Positions 17,454 to 26,453 of a stretch of DNA of 64,000 bases are shown here, piece after piece. The stretch spans positions 3,844,001-3,908,000 of the forward strand of contig NZ_CP016282.1 in assembly GCF_001679725.1 (NCBI RefSeq), read 5' to 3'. Within the stretch, counting starts at the first letter, position 1; every line of letters begins with the position of its first letter. The position numbers were made by a program, and so were the translations under genes. The notes beneath the pieces were generated by a model. That model had not been told where the DNA came from. It did not search any database and was given only the letters and a program-made list of their open reading frames with translations. Source of the DNA: Cryobacterium arcticum (GTDB lineage Bacteria > Actinomycetota > Actinomycetes > Actinomycetales > Microbacteriaceae).

Positions 17454-18737
17454 TCAGTAGGCGGTGAGGTTGCCGCGCAGGGTGTCGGCCGAGTACTCGG
17501 AGCGGATCAGGCCGCGGCGGCGCAGCTCCGGGGCCAGGTCGCCGGCGATGTCGGCGACGGCGCGCGGGGTGACCGGGCTGTTCACGAGGAACCCGTCGCC
17601 GCCCACCTCGGCCATCACGGCCTCCATCTGGTCGGCGGCGGTGGCGGGAGACCCCACGATCTCCAGCGACGGGATGATGGTGCTCGCGATCTCCCGCAGG
17701 GTCTGGTGCTCCCGGCCGGCGAACATCTGCGCTGTGGTGGTCTTCGCCGCGTTCGTGGAGACCGGCGGCACCGGCGCATCCAGGTCGAAGGTGGAGAAGT
17801 CGATGCCGCTGGCGAACGACATGTAGGCCAGCCGGCCCTCGATGTCGGCGACCATGGCCGCGTGCCGGCGGCGCTGCAGCTCCAGCGCATCCTCGTGGGT
17901 GTCGCCGATGATGAAGTCGGTGAGGAAGAGCACCTTGACGGCATCCGGGTCACGACCGGCGTCGACGAGGCCCGCACGGATGTCGGTGCGGTACTGCTTC
18001 ATCCACTCGATCGAGCCGCTCGGAGCCACGATGGTGTCGGCGAACCGGGACGCGAAGACCCGGCCCACCGGCGAGCCGCCGGCCTGGCAGATCACCGGGA
18101 TCCGCTGCGGACCCGGCGGCACGTTGAGCGGGCCACGGCTGGAGAAGTAGCTGCCCTCGTAGTCGGTCTGGTGGATCTTGGTGTGGTCGGCGTAAATTCC
18201 CGCCGCCACATCGTCGACCACGGCGTCCTCGTCCCACGAGGTGAGCAACGCCGTCACGGCCTGGGCCCAGTCGGTGGCGATGGCGTAGCGCTCGGAGTGG
18301 TCCCAGTGCTTGTCCATGCCGTAGTTCTGCGCGGTGCGGTCGTTGTGCGCCGTCACCAGGTTGAAGCCCACCCGGCCGCCGGAGAGGTGGTCGAGGGTGG
18401 TCATCAGCCGGGCGGCGAGGAACGGCGGGTAGAACGACGTCGTCATCGTGGCGATGAGGCCGATCTTCTCGGTGGAGGCCGCCAGCAGCGGCACCAGCGC
18501 CATCGGGTCGTGCTTGGGCGAGGCGAACCCGGTGCGCAGCGAGTGCTCCATCGACGAGCCGTAGGCATCCGGGATGAAGGAGCCGTCTTCGATCATCAGG
18601 TAGTCGAAGCCGGCCCGCTCGAGCGCCCGGGCGAAGTCGACGTACACATCGGTGTTGGGGAACAACCCGCCGCGGTCGGAGTGCGGCGCATGCCAGGCCT
18701 GCGTGGAGAAGCTGAGGAACCAGCCGAGATGGAACAT
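17454..18737 (-). CDS. NtaA/SnaA/DszA-family FMN-dependent monooxygenase (copy 2 of 5)
   Basis: 427 residues starting MFHLGWFLSFSTQAW. Family blocks are YLMIEDGSFIPDAYG (~45), FYPPFLAARLMTTLDHLSGG (~100), GFNLVTAHNDRTAQNYG (~125), SSRGPLNVPPGPQRIPVICQ (~198-218) and GGDGFLVNSP near 388. The start lies 12 bases after the stop of copy 3, so the two are an operon transcribed leftwards from the promoter region near 20.1 kb. A two-subunit or two-step pathway is possible. It ends next to the 159-bp repeat array. Confidence 0.88.
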   Translation of the reverse strand: MFHLGWFLSFSTQAWHAPHSDRGGLFPNTDVYVDFARALERAGFDYLMIEDGSFIPDAYGSSMEHSLRTGFASPKHDPMALVPLLAASTEKIGLIATMTTSFYPPFLAARLMTTLDHLSGGRVGFNLVTAHNDRTAQNYGMDKHWDHSERYAIATDWAQAVTALLTSWDEDAVVDDVAAGIYADHTKIHQTDYEGSYFSSRGPLNVPPGPQRIPVICQAGGSPVGRVFASRFADTIVAPSGSIEWMKQYRTDIRAGLVDAGRDPDAVKVLFLTDFIIGDTHEDALELQRRRHAAMVADIEGRLAYMSFASGIDFSTFDLDAPVPPVSTNAAKTTTAQMFAGREHQTLREIASTIIPSLEIVGSPATAADQMEAVMAEVGGDGFLVNSPVTPRAVADIAGDLAPELRRRGLIRSEYSADTLRGNLTAY

Positions 18738-18749
18738 GGCGGCGCCCTC

Positions 18750-20042
18750 CTAGTAGGCGAGAAGGTTGTCGCGGAAGGTGGAGTGCTCGTATGACGGGCG
18801 GATCAGGCCCCGCTTACGCAGCGCCGGCGCGAGGCCGTCGGCGATCTCGGTGATGTTCTGCCGGGTGACCGGCTTGGCGATCAGGAACCCGTCGCCTCCG
18901 GCGTACTCCATGTACTCACCCATCTCCTCGGCAATCGACTCCGGCGTGCCGATCAGCGGCACCGATTCCTGCGTGCGGTGGTTGGTCACGGCCTCACGGA
19001 TGGTGGCGCCCGAGCGGGCGAAATCGTTCATGGTGCTCTGGTGGCCCTCGTTCTTCGACAGGTCCGGGAACGGCGCGTCGTAGTCGTACTTGGACCAGTC
19101 GGTGCTGGTGAAGTAGGAGAAGCCGGCCACCTGCGCGTCGATGTTGGCTGCGGATGCCTTGAGCATCGCGGCGTTCTTCTCCTCGGCCTCTGCCTTGGAG
19201 TCGGCCAGCACCGGGCTGATCAGGAACAGCACCTTGACGTCTTTGGGGTCGCGGCCCAGCGCGATCATGCGCTCCGAGACGTCGTCGCGGTAGGCCTTCA
19301 TCTCCTCGACGCCCTTGACGGCGGCGATGATGGTGTCGGCGTTGCGGGCACCGAACTCACGGCCCACATCCGACCCGCCGGCCTGGCAGATCACCGGGTG
19401 TCGCTGCGGACCCGGGATGGTGTTGAGCGGCCCGCGGGAGCGGTAGTACTTGCCCTCGAAGTCGACGGTGTGCACCTTGGTGTGGTCGGCGAAGACACCG
19501 TTGACCTCGTCCATCAGCACGGCGTCCTCGTCCCACGAGTCCCACAGCGCCTTCACGACGTCGACCCACTCGTTGGCACGGGCGTAGCGCTCGTCGTGCG
19601 GGATGAGGTCCTTCAGGCCGTAGTTCTGCATGGCCGACTTGTTGCTCGAGGTGACCAGGTTCATGCCCACGCGTCCGTTGGTGACGTGGTCGAGGGTGGA
19701 GAACAGCCGGGCCGCCATGAACGGGTGGTAGAACGACGTGGAGATCGTCGCGACGATACCGATGTGCTTGGTGGCGGCTGTGAGGAACGGGATCAGCGGC
19801 ACGGGGTCGAACCGGATGGTGCCGCCGTTCTTCACCGACGACTCGAAGGTGCCCCGGTGCACATTGGGCAGCACCGAGGAGTCCTCCAGCATCATGTAGC
19901 TGAAGCCGGCCCGCTCCAGCGACGTCGCCATGTCGACGAACAGCTGGGGGTTGCCGACGTCCTGGCTGACGTTGCCCGACCAACGCTGATTCCAGTTGTA
20001 GACGCCGAAGCCGGTGCCCATGAACCATCCCATGTGAAACAT
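18750..20042 (-). CDS. NtaA/SnaA/DszA-family FMN-dependent monooxygenase (copy 3 of 5)
   Basis: 430 residues from the ATG at 20042, chosen because MFHMGWFMGTGFGVYNWNQ aligns with the other copies; the longer frame upstream is unlikely. Blocks include YMMLEDSSVLPNVHRG (~48), FYHPFMAARLFSTLDHVTNG (~100), GMNLVTSSNKSAMQNYG, RSRGPLNTIPGPQRHPVICQ (~205) and GGDGFLIAKP near 390. Its N-terminal loop (YNWNQRWSGN) closely matches copy 4 (YGWNQQWSGN), suggesting a recent duplication between the two sub-loci. It is first in the operon with copy 2 and divergent from the GntR regulator. Confidence 0.88.
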   Translation of the reverse strand: MFHMGWFMGTGFGVYNWNQRWSGNVSQDVGNPQLFVDMATSLERAGFSYMMLEDSSVLPNVHRGTFESSVKNGGTIRFDPVPLIPFLTAATKHIGIVATISTSFYHPFMAARLFSTLDHVTNGRVGMNLVTSSNKSAMQNYGLKDLIPHDERYARANEWVDVVKALWDSWDEDAVLMDEVNGVFADHTKVHTVDFEGKYYRSRGPLNTIPGPQRHPVICQAGGSDVGREFGARNADTIIAAVKGVEEMKAYRDDVSERMIALGRDPKDVKVLFLISPVLADSKAEAEEKNAAMLKASAANIDAQVAGFSYFTSTDWSKYDYDAPFPDLSKNEGHQSTMNDFARSGATIREAVTNHRTQESVPLIGTPESIAEEMGEYMEYAGGDGFLIAKPVTRQNITEIADGLAPALRKRGLIRPSYEHSTFRDNLLAY

Positions 20043-20070
20043 GCCGTACCACTTTCTGCCTGAGGTGAGG

Positions 20071-20227
20071 GTGTTGCGCCGTGCGGTTATGCGCGATGTA
20101 GACCAGTAGAAGCGCGGCGTATTTCGCGCGATCGCTGACCGTGTTTCCCGCGCATTACGCTCCCGCGGCGGGTCTGGCCGCCCCACTATTACGAAGAATC
20201 GAGAGTCTGGTTTCGCGCTCGTTACGC
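20071..20227. promoter_or_regulatory. Cluster of four candidate operators between monooxygenase operon and gntR-type gene
   Basis: Elements seen: GTGTTGCGCC (20071-20080), GGCGTATTTCGCGCGATC (20116-20133), GTTTCCCGCGCATTACGC (20143-20160) and GTTTCGCGCTCGTTACGC (20210-20227). The last two are direct repeats 67 bases apart with 14 of 18 positions identical. Read on the other strand, the second (GATCGCGCGAAATACGCC) fits the same pattern. The position between the operon and the regulator suggests autoregulation plus control of the operon; binding is inferred. Confidence 0.55.
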
Positions 20228-20304
20228 CATCATCGATCCGTGGTGCCCACTACAAGGGGGCCCGTATTCTGAGGTTTCTTCCCCGAATCCGACAGGTGGT
20301 CCTG

Positions 20305-21186
20305 ATGTCTTTCACCCACAACGAGCTTCGAGCGGTTGAATTCCAGCGGCAGCGACTCCTGTCCCAACCGACTCTGCACACCTCCTCCCGGCGCACCTAC
20401 GAGCAGCTGCGGGCGAGCATCCGGGCCGGCCTGACGCATCCGGACACCCAGTTTCGCGAGCTCACCATCTCGCAGGAGTTCGGCGCCAGCCGCAACTCGG
20501 TGCGCGTGGCGTTGGCCATGCTCGCCGCCGACGGCCTGATCACCCGGGGTCCGCGCCGGGGCACCATCCTCACCAAACAGATCATCGACTTCCCGGTGGA
20601 CCGGGTGCTGCCGCGCTCGTTCGATGTGAACCCGAGCACCGCCACGCACGGCATGATCGTGCTCGACCTCGAGTCGGCCGTGCTCACCACACCGCCGCTG
20701 ATCGCCGAGCTTCTGGACACCCGGGTGGAGCGCATCGTGAGCTACGAGCAGATGGCGATCTTCGACGGCGAGCCCGTCTACGTGCGCTCAGGGGTCTCCC
20801 CGCTGGTCTCCGACGCCGACGAGTATTTCGCCCGCATCGCCTCCTGCAACGCCGCCGTGGCCGCCATCACCGACACGGCTGCCGGCACGGATGCCGCCCC
20901 CGGCGCACCGGGCGGGGACCGGACCGCAGCCGGTATCGAGATGGAGGGGGTCTTCGAGCTCCTGTTCGAGGTGCCGTTCGGGCACTGCCGCAGCCGGGTG
21001 GAAGTGGTCGGCGCCGACGAGCACCTGGCCAAGCTGCTCGGTGTGGAGGAGGGCTCACCGCTGCTGCTGCGCCAACAGGTGAACTACGACATCCACAATG
21101 TGGCCCGCGAGTTCAGCTTCACCCACTACCGGGGCGACCGCGCCACCCTCACCAGCCGACGCGTCTACGAGCGGGGCGCCGCATGA
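20305..21186 (+). CDS. GntR-family transcriptional regulator with UTRA ligand domain
   Basis: 293 residues from the ATG at 20305, which has AGGTGG seven bases upstream; a GTG at 20296 is the alternative. A winged helix-turn-helix covers ~30-95 (RRTYEQLRASIRAG, LTISQEFGASRNSVRVALAMLAADGLITRGPRRGTIL). The UTRA domain occupies ~110-290 and ends with the characteristic GSPLLLRQQVNYD and EFSFTHYRGDR strands. A low-complexity Ala/Gly insert (~195-210) interrupts it. UTRA domains bind small effectors and modulate DNA binding. The gene lies between a monooxygenase operon and an ABC importer, so it likely senses the imported substrate or a product. Confidence 0.88.
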   Translation: MSFTHNELRAVEFQRQRLLSQPTLHTSSRRTYEQLRASIRAGLTHPDTQFRELTISQEFGASRNSVRVALAMLAADGLITRGPRRGTILTKQIIDFPVDRVLPRSFDVNPSTATHGMIVLDLESAVLTTPPLIAELLDTRVERIVSYEQMAIFDGEPVYVRSGVSPLVSDADEYFARIASCNAAVAAITDTAAGTDAAPGAPGGDRTAAGIEMEGVFELLFEVPFGHCRSRVEVVGADEHLAKLLGVEEGSPLLLRQQVNYDIHNVAREFSFTHYRGDRATLTSRRVYERGAA

Positions 21187-21821
21187 GCGCCGCGCTGGGC
21201 TGGGACGCCGGGACGGGCGACGGCATGCCGAAACAGCCGCAGCTGATCGCGCAGAACGCCCAGACCATGTTGGAGGGCTGGCGGGACGCGGCACCCCTGA
21301 TGGTGCCGGGCAACACCGTGCACCGCATCGCCCTCGACCAGCATCCGGAGCGGCGCGGCGGCAGCATCGACCAGCCCGACGCCGAGATCGTGCGGATGCG
21401 CCTGGTCGAGCACGCCCTCGTCGCCCCCTCTCCCCTCATCAAGGCGCTCATGCACACCGACGAATTCGCGGTGTCGATGCTCGAGCAGCTGGGCAGCATC
21501 GGCGACCAGCCGCTCTTCGTGCGGGTGAGCTACCACCTGGTGGGCGATTTCGAGGCGACCGCCCGACGCCTACGCACCCCGTCACAGGCCGGGGCGACGA
21601 TGACCACGGAGGAGTCGTTCCGGTTGCACTTCGGCGTCGACCTGCTCTCCAACGATGTGAGCGTCGAGGCCGTGCGGAGCGACCGGCGCACAGCAACGGC
21701 CATGCGGGTGAGCGTCGGGGCGCCCATGATCCTGCGCCAGATGCTGCTCACCGACGAGCACGGCTGGGTGCGGGAGCTCAGTTTCACGCACTTCCGCGCC
21801 GACCGCGTGACGCTGGAGTGA
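21183..21821 (+). CDS. UTRA-domain-only protein lacking the GntR DNA-binding domain
   Basis: 212 residues, starting at an ATGA overlap with the upstream regulator stop, so the two are translationally coupled. The C-terminal part parallels the UTRA domain of the neighbour: VEAVRSDRRTATAMRVSVGAPMILRQ followed by VRELSFTHFRADRVTLE. The N-terminal part (PQLIAQNAQTMLEGWRDAAPLMVPGN) matches the start of the effector domain. No helix-turn-helix precedes it. It probably arose by duplication of the effector domain. A plausible role is to heterodimerise with, or titrate effector from, the full-length regulator (inference). Confidence 0.75.
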   Translation: MSAALGWDAGTGDGMPKQPQLIAQNAQTMLEGWRDAAPLMVPGNTVHRIALDQHPERRGGSIDQPDAEIVRMRLVEHALVAPSPLIKALMHTDEFAVSMLEQLGSIGDQPLFVRVSYHLVGDFEATARRLRTPSQAGATMTTEESFRLHFGVDLLSNDVSVEAVRSDRRTATAMRVSVGAPMILRQMLLTDEHGWVRELSFTHFRADRVTLE

Positions 21822-21833
21822 GCCGCGCGCCAC

Positions 21834-21847
21834 GTTCCGCTTACGCC
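21834..21847 (+). promoter_or_regulatory. Candidate operator upstream of ABC importer operon
   Basis: GTTCCGCTTACGCC resembles a shortened form of the GTTTCGCGCTCGTTACGCC element near 20.2 kb. It lies about 200 bases upstream of the solute-binding protein gene, in the only gap before the importer operon. The match is short and the role is inferred. Confidence 0.35.
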
Positions 21848-22044
21848 GGGGCAGCGAAATCAAGAGGAAACGTTTAAGTCGGTCACCGGTAACACCCCCC
21901 ACTCACACTAAGAGCAGGCAGCCGCTCGAACCACCCACTCGAGTTCACCAGGAAGCGCCCCAAGGGCCCCTTCCACTTACACTCTCCTTCCCTCAGCGGG
22001 CACGCACAGCAGGCGTGACCGCATCTACCGCATCGGAGTACGCA

Positions 22045-23682
22045 GTGTCCTCTTTCCGTAAACGCCTCCTCTCGGCCACCGCCGTGGCGCTGTCGGTTGG
22101 CCTCCTGGCCACCGGCTGCAGCAACCTCGCCCCCTCCACCGAAGGGGCGTCAGGCGGCACCGTCGTGGTCGTCGTCCCCGAGCTCTCCACCCAGCTCTCC
22201 TTCGACACCAGCTACGCCATCACCGCCTCGTACTTCGACACCTCACTCGCGCTGAACGCCACCCTGATCCGCAAGCCCTACATCGACAGCGAGCAGGCCG
22301 GCACAACCGAACAGGACCTGTACAACTTCGAGGGTGTGCTCGCCAAGGACTACACGGTGAGCGAGGACGGCCTCACCTACACGTTCAACCTGCGCGAGGG
22401 CATCATGAGCGAGATGGGCAACGAGCTCACCTCCGAGGACGTCGTCTGGTCGTACCAGCGCAAGTTCGGCGCCCCCACCAGCATCGTTCCCTACGTCACC
22501 GCGCCGGCGATCGTCTCCGCCGACCAATTCGTCGCCACCGACAAGTACACCGTCACGGTCACCGTGGAGAAGCCCGCCTACGGCTTCACGCTGCTCTCGA
22601 CCATGGCCGACATCACCGGCGACATCTACGACTCCACCTACCTCAAGGAGAACGCGACCGACGAGGACCCGTGGGCCACCGAGTTCACCTCGGGCCGCTA
22701 CGACTTCGGTTTCGGCGCCTACACGGTCGAGAGCGTCGACCCGGGCTCCGAGATGGTGCTCGTGGCCAACGAGAACTACGCGCTCGGAACCCCGGAGATC
22801 ACCAAGATCATCCAGCGGGTCGTGCCGGACGCCGGCAACCGCGCGCAAGCGCTCAAGAACGGCGACGCGGATGTGGCGCTGGGCCTGTTGGCCGCCGACC
22901 TGAACTCCCTCGAGACGGATGACGCGGTCCTCGTACCGTCCAAGCCCCGCAACGGCTACCTGGTGTTCTCGCTGAACACCAAGCTCGCCCCGTTCGACGA
23001 CCTGGCCGTGCGCAAGGCCTTCACCAGCGCCATCGACTACGACCAGATCATGAGCGAGGTCTATCAGGGCCGCGCCGTGAAGAAGAACACCATGCTCTCC
23101 ACGGATGCGCCCGGCTACGACGGCGAGGGACTCCCCGACTGGGAGTACGACCCCGAGGCCAGCAAAGCAGCGCTCGAGGCGGCCGGGTACACCGACACTG
23201 TCCCGGTGACCATCAGCGTCAGCAACGAGAACCAGTCCATCTCCGACCTCGCCGTGTCGATCAAGAGCTCCGCCCTGGCGGCCGGCTTCGACGTGACAGT
23301 GGAGGCCCTGCCGGCCACGCAGATGCAGGAGAAGGCGGCCGGCGGACAGGTGCAGGCCACCATCGGCAACGGTGAGGCCATCTCGCTCACCCCGTCGTAC
23401 CAGCTGCAGCTGCTCACCACCCCGGGCTCCTCGTCCAACTACGCCCAGTGGGACAGCCCCACCTTCCAGGCCCTCGTCGCCGCCGGTGACGCCGTCGCCG
23501 ACCCGCTCTCTGACGAGGGCGGCAAGGCCTGGAACGCCGCCGAGAAGTACTGGCTCACCGAGGAGGTGCCGCACATCTTCCTCGGCCAGACCGGCTCCGA
23601 CTCCGCGGTGGCCTCGACCCTCACGGGCTGGACCTGGCGGACCGACCACGCGGTCGACCTGTCGGTCATGACCAAGGACTGA
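22045..23682 (+). CDS. ABC importer solute-binding lipoprotein, family 5 (peptide/nickel type)
   Basis: 545 residues from the GTG at 22045, with CGGAG six bases upstream; an upstream in-frame GTG at 22015 is less likely because it would bury the signal. A lipoprotein signal ends at the lipobox LLATGC, with Cys25 as the lipidated residue. SBP_bac_5 features follow: VLAKDYTVSEDGLTYTFNLR (~100), an LTSEDVVWSYQR helix, FNLREGI, NGYLVFSLNT and the lobe-closing VRKAFTSAIDYDQI (~330). Family 5 proteins bind peptides, nickel chelates, opines and other large ligands. It heads the importer operon. A short GC hairpin (23684-23697) after it may give it higher expression. Confidence 0.9.
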   Translation: MSSFRKRLLSATAVALSVGLLATGCSNLAPSTEGASGGTVVVVVPELSTQLSFDTSYAITASYFDTSLALNATLIRKPYIDSEQAGTTEQDLYNFEGVLAKDYTVSEDGLTYTFNLREGIMSEMGNELTSEDVVWSYQRKFGAPTSIVPYVTAPAIVSADQFVATDKYTVTVTVEKPAYGFTLLSTMADITGDIYDSTYLKENATDEDPWATEFTSGRYDFGFGAYTVESVDPGSEMVLVANENYALGTPEITKIIQRVVPDAGNRAQALKNGDADVALGLLAADLNSLETDDAVLVPSKPRNGYLVFSLNTKLAPFDDLAVRKAFTSAIDYDQIMSEVYQGRAVKKNTMLSTDAPGYDGEGLPDWEYDPEASKAALEAAGYTDTVPVTISVSNENQSISDLAVSIKSSALAAGFDVTVEALPATQMQEKAAGGQVQATIGNGEAISLTPSYQLQLLTTPGSSSNYAQWDSPTFQALVAAGDAVADPLSDEGGKAWNAAEKYWLTEEVPHIFLGQTGSDSAVASTLTGWTWRTDHAVDLSVMTKD

Positions 23683-23732
23683 CCCGGGCACTCCCGGCCG
23701 ACCTCGTCCGCACCACGAAAGGCACGATCACC

Positions 23733-24605
23733 ATGAGCAGCACCGCACCCCTCCTCGAGGTCGCAGGCCTGACCATCCATTACCCCGGTCAGGACACCAA
23801 TGCCGTGGATGACGTGAGTTTCACGATCGGCCAGGGCGAGATCGTCGCCCTGGTCGGCGAGTCGGGGTCGGGCAAGTCCACCCTGGCCCGCGGGGTGGCC
23901 GGTCTGCTCACCGACCCGGCGATCGGCGTGACCGCCACGGTGTTGCGTTTTGATGGTGCCCCCATCGAACGCAACGTCGGGGCGGTCCTGCCCAGCCGGG
24001 TCCCCGGCGTCACCATGATGTTCCAGGACGCCAGCACCTCGCTCGACGTGGTCTGGACGGTCGAAGAGCAGTTGCTCGCGATCCTCCGCAACACCGAACG
24101 GATGTCGAAGAAGGCCGCCCGCGCCCGCGCCAGGGACTGGCTCGACAGGGTCGGCCTGGCCGACACCGACCGGGTCATGGCGGCCCGGCCCTACGAACTC
24201 TCCGGCGGCATGCGGCAGCGGGTGATGCTCGCGCTCGCCCTGGCCGGCTCGCCCCGGCTGCTCATCGCCGACGAACCCACCAGCGCGCTCGACGCGTCGC
24301 TGTCGCGCCTGTCGATGCAGCTGCTCACCAGCCTGAGCAGCGAGCTCGACACGGCGCTGCTCATCGTGAGTCACGACATCGCGATGTGCACCGAATTCTC
24401 CGACCGTACCCTGGTGATGTACCACGGTGCCATCGTCGACCGCGGCGCCTCCGCGACCCTCGCCCAGACCGTGGTGCACCCTTACGCCCAGGGCCTGCTG
24501 GCCTGTGTGCCCTCCTTCGAGCACCTCGACGACGACGAACTGCCCACCCTGGACTCGTTCATGAACGGTCCGTCAGCCCAGTCCGCCCGGGAGGCGACCT
24601 CATGA
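23733..24605 (+). CDS. Dpp/Opp-type ABC importer ATP-binding subunit (D position)
   Basis: 290 residues. Walker A is GESGSGKST (~44), the Q-loop region MMFQDASTSLD (~91), the signature LSGGMRQR (~152), Walker B LLIADEPTSALD (~171) and the switch histidine in IVSHDIAMC (~210). The C-terminal extension, VVHPYAQGLLACVPSF (~250), is typical of OppD/DppD proteins. Unlike full OppD subunits it lacks an obvious cysteine-rich [4Fe-4S] tail. It overlaps the next gene by four bases (ATGA). It powers the permease pair encoded downstream. Confidence 0.9.
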   Translation: MSSTAPLLEVAGLTIHYPGQDTNAVDDVSFTIGQGEIVALVGESGSGKSTLARGVAGLLTDPAIGVTATVLRFDGAPIERNVGAVLPSRVPGVTMMFQDASTSLDVVWTVEEQLLAILRNTERMSKKAARARARDWLDRVGLADTDRVMAARPYELSGGMRQRVMLALALAGSPRLLIADEPTSALDASLSRLSMQLLTSLSSELDTALLIVSHDIAMCTEFSDRTLVMYHGAIVDRGASATLAQTVVHPYAQGLLACVPSFEHLDDDELPTLDSFMNGPSAQSAREATS

Positions 24606-25420
24606 ACACCGCCGAATTCGTGCTTGAGAACGTCGTCAAGAGGTTCGGGTCCAAGCACGGCCATGTGGCCGTCGACCGGGTCTCCACGCGCTTCTCCAAC
24701 ACCCAGGCCGTCGGCATCATCGGCGAGTCCGGGTCGGGCAAGTCCACCCTGGGCCGCATGCTCTGCGGGCTGGAGAACCCCACCTCCGGGTCCATCCGGT
24801 TCAACGGCGAAGAACTCGCCGACATCCGCCGGTCCCGCCCCCGGCTCGAGGAGTTCCGCCGCGAGGTGCAGCTGATCGGGCAGGACACCACCTCGTCGTT
24901 CGACCCGCGGCACTCGCTGCGGGAGTCGATCATGTACCCGGCGATGAACCTCGGCGGTCTGAACCGCCGCGACGCCTACGAGAAGACCGACGAGGTGCTG
25001 CTGCAGCTGGGCCTCGCGCCGGCCATGGCCGACCGGGCCGCCGGCAGCGTCTCCGGCGGACAACGCCAGCGCTTCGCGATCGCCAGGGCCCTCATCGTCG
25101 AGCCGCGCATCCTCGTCTGCGACGAGGTCGTCTCCGCGCTGGACGTGTCGGTGCAGGGCGGCATCTTGAACTTTCTGAAGACCTTCAGCCGCACCCGCGC
25201 GGCCGGAATCATCTTCATCTCGCACGGCCTGCCCGCCACCGCGTTCATCTCGCAGGAGCTCATGGTCATGTACCAGGGCGGGATCGTGGAGAACGGCCCC
25301 ACCCGCGAGGTCGTCACCAACCCGGCGCACGACTACACCAAGAAGCTTCTCGCCGGTTATCACAACACCGGCGACGCGGATGCGCACCAGTACCCCGAAA
25401 AGGAGACCCACGTTGCCTGA
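24602..25420 (+). CDS. Dpp/Opp-type ABC importer ATP-binding subunit (F position)
   Basis: 272 residues from the ATG at 24602, overlapping the upstream stop by four bases. Walker A is GESGSGKST (~42), LIGQDTTSSFDPRHSL (~93) is the Q-loop segment, the signature is SVSGGQRQRFAIARAL (~150), Walker B is ILVCDEVVSALDVS (~172) and the H-loop is FISHGLPATAFI. The Walker B tail, VVSALD, replaces the usual PTSALD but keeps the catalytic Asp-Glu. The H-loop has Gly after His rather than Asp. It forms the ATPase heterodimer with the preceding subunit. Confidence 0.9.
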   Translation: MNTAEFVLENVVKRFGSKHGHVAVDRVSTRFSNTQAVGIIGESGSGKSTLGRMLCGLENPTSGSIRFNGEELADIRRSRPRLEEFRREVQLIGQDTTSSFDPRHSLRESIMYPAMNLGGLNRRDAYEKTDEVLLQLGLAPAMADRAAGSVSGGQRQRFAIARALIVEPRILVCDEVVSALDVSVQGGILNFLKTFSRTRAAGIIFISHGLPATAFISQELMVMYQGGIVENGPTREVVTNPAHDYTKKLLAGYHNTGDADAHQYPEKETHVA

Positions 25421-26453
25421 ATTCCTGGCTCGCCAGCGTTGGTGGTTCACCCGCCTGCTGATGCTTCCCGTGCACCTCCTGGTCTTCACGATCATCACCT
25501 TCCTGCTGCTGCGGATGGTGCCCGGCGACCCCGTGATCGGGGTGCTCGGCGCCAACTACACCGACGAGGCCTACCTGGCCATGCAGAAGAGCCTCGGCCT
25601 GGACGGCACCGTCTGGCAGCAGCTCGGCAACTACGTGGCCAACCTCGCCCAGCTCAACCTCGGTCAGTCCATCTCCACCGGCGAACCCGTCATCGTCAGC
25701 CTGATGGACCGGCTGCCCGGCACCCTCGAACTGGCCGTGCAGGGGCTCCTGCTCACGATCATCGTGAGCGTGCTGCTCTCGCACCTGGCCGTGTTCCACC
25801 CCCGCAACATCCTCGCCAAGGCCGTTCTGGTCTACTCGCGGGCCGCCGGTGCCCTGCCCGAATTCGTGCTCGCGATCGTGGCGCTGTTCGTGTTCTACGC
25901 TGTACTGCACTGGGCGCCCGCGCCGCTGGGCCGACTCGACACCGGGCTGCCGCAACAGACCCGGATCACCGGTTTCCCGTTCCTGGACACCATCATCCAG
26001 GGCTACTGGGTGGGCACCTTCTCGATGGCCCAGCACCTCGTTCTGCCGCTGATCGTCATGGTGATCGCGCAGTCGGCCGTCGTGATCAAGCTCCTGGTCT
26101 CCGGGCTGCAGGGCGCCATCAGCGATCCGGCCACGTCGTTCCGCATCACGACCGGCAGCGGCCGTACCGCGACGACCCTGAGCATCTACCGCCGGGCCGC
26201 GCCCGCCGTGGTGACGCTGGTCGGGCAGATGTTCGGTTACCTCGTCGGCGGCACCATCGTGATCGAGTCCCTCTTTGGCTTCGCCGGGGTTGGGTCGCTC
26301 GCGGTGAAGGCCGTCATCACCACGGACTACCCCGCGATCCAGGGCTTCCTGCTCGTGATCGCCGCCATCACCCTGATCGTGTACATGCTCGTCGACCTCA
26401 CCGTCATGATCATCGACCCCCGGCGCCGTCCGGGTGCAGTTGGGAGCAACTGA
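25413..26453 (+). CDS. Dpp/Opp-type ABC importer permease (B position)
   Basis: 346 residues if translation starts at the TTG at 25413, which has AAGGAG seven bases upstream; the ATG at 25380 is the alternative but would overlap the ATPase gene by 41 bases. The first membrane helix (LLMLPVHLLVFTIITFLLLRMVPGDP) carries the family's MVPGDP motif. About six helices follow. The cytoplasmic EAA-like loop is TTGSGRTATTLSIYRRAAP near 250, and GTIVIESLFGFAGVGSLAVKAV is the conserved penultimate block. It forms the translocation channel with the next gene product. Confidence 0.88.
   Translation: MPEFLARQRWWFTRLLMLPVHLLVFTIITFLLLRMVPGDPVIGVLGANYTDEAYLAMQKSLGLDGTVWQQLGNYVANLAQLNLGQSISTGEPVIVSLMDRLPGTLELAVQGLLLTIIVSVLLSHLAVFHPRNILAKAVLVYSRAAGALPEFVLAIVALFVFYAVLHWAPAPLGRLDTGLPQQTRITGFPFLDTIIQGYWVGTFSMAQHLVLPLIVMVIAQSAVVIKLLVSGLQGAISDPATSFRITTGSGRTATTLSIYRRAAPAVVTLVGQMFGYLVGGTIVIESLFGFAGVGSLAVKAVITTDYPAIQGFLLVIAAITLIVYMLVDLTVMIIDPRRRPGAVGSN

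Noticed and set aside
15897..17467. Long frames on both strands with repeating CVAAAASVGRLAG or VEPVETRRDDL units
   Set aside because: They are translations of the 159-bp tandem repeat, which is a multiple of three. Similar peptides come from all four palindrome arrays, so these are not repeat proteins.
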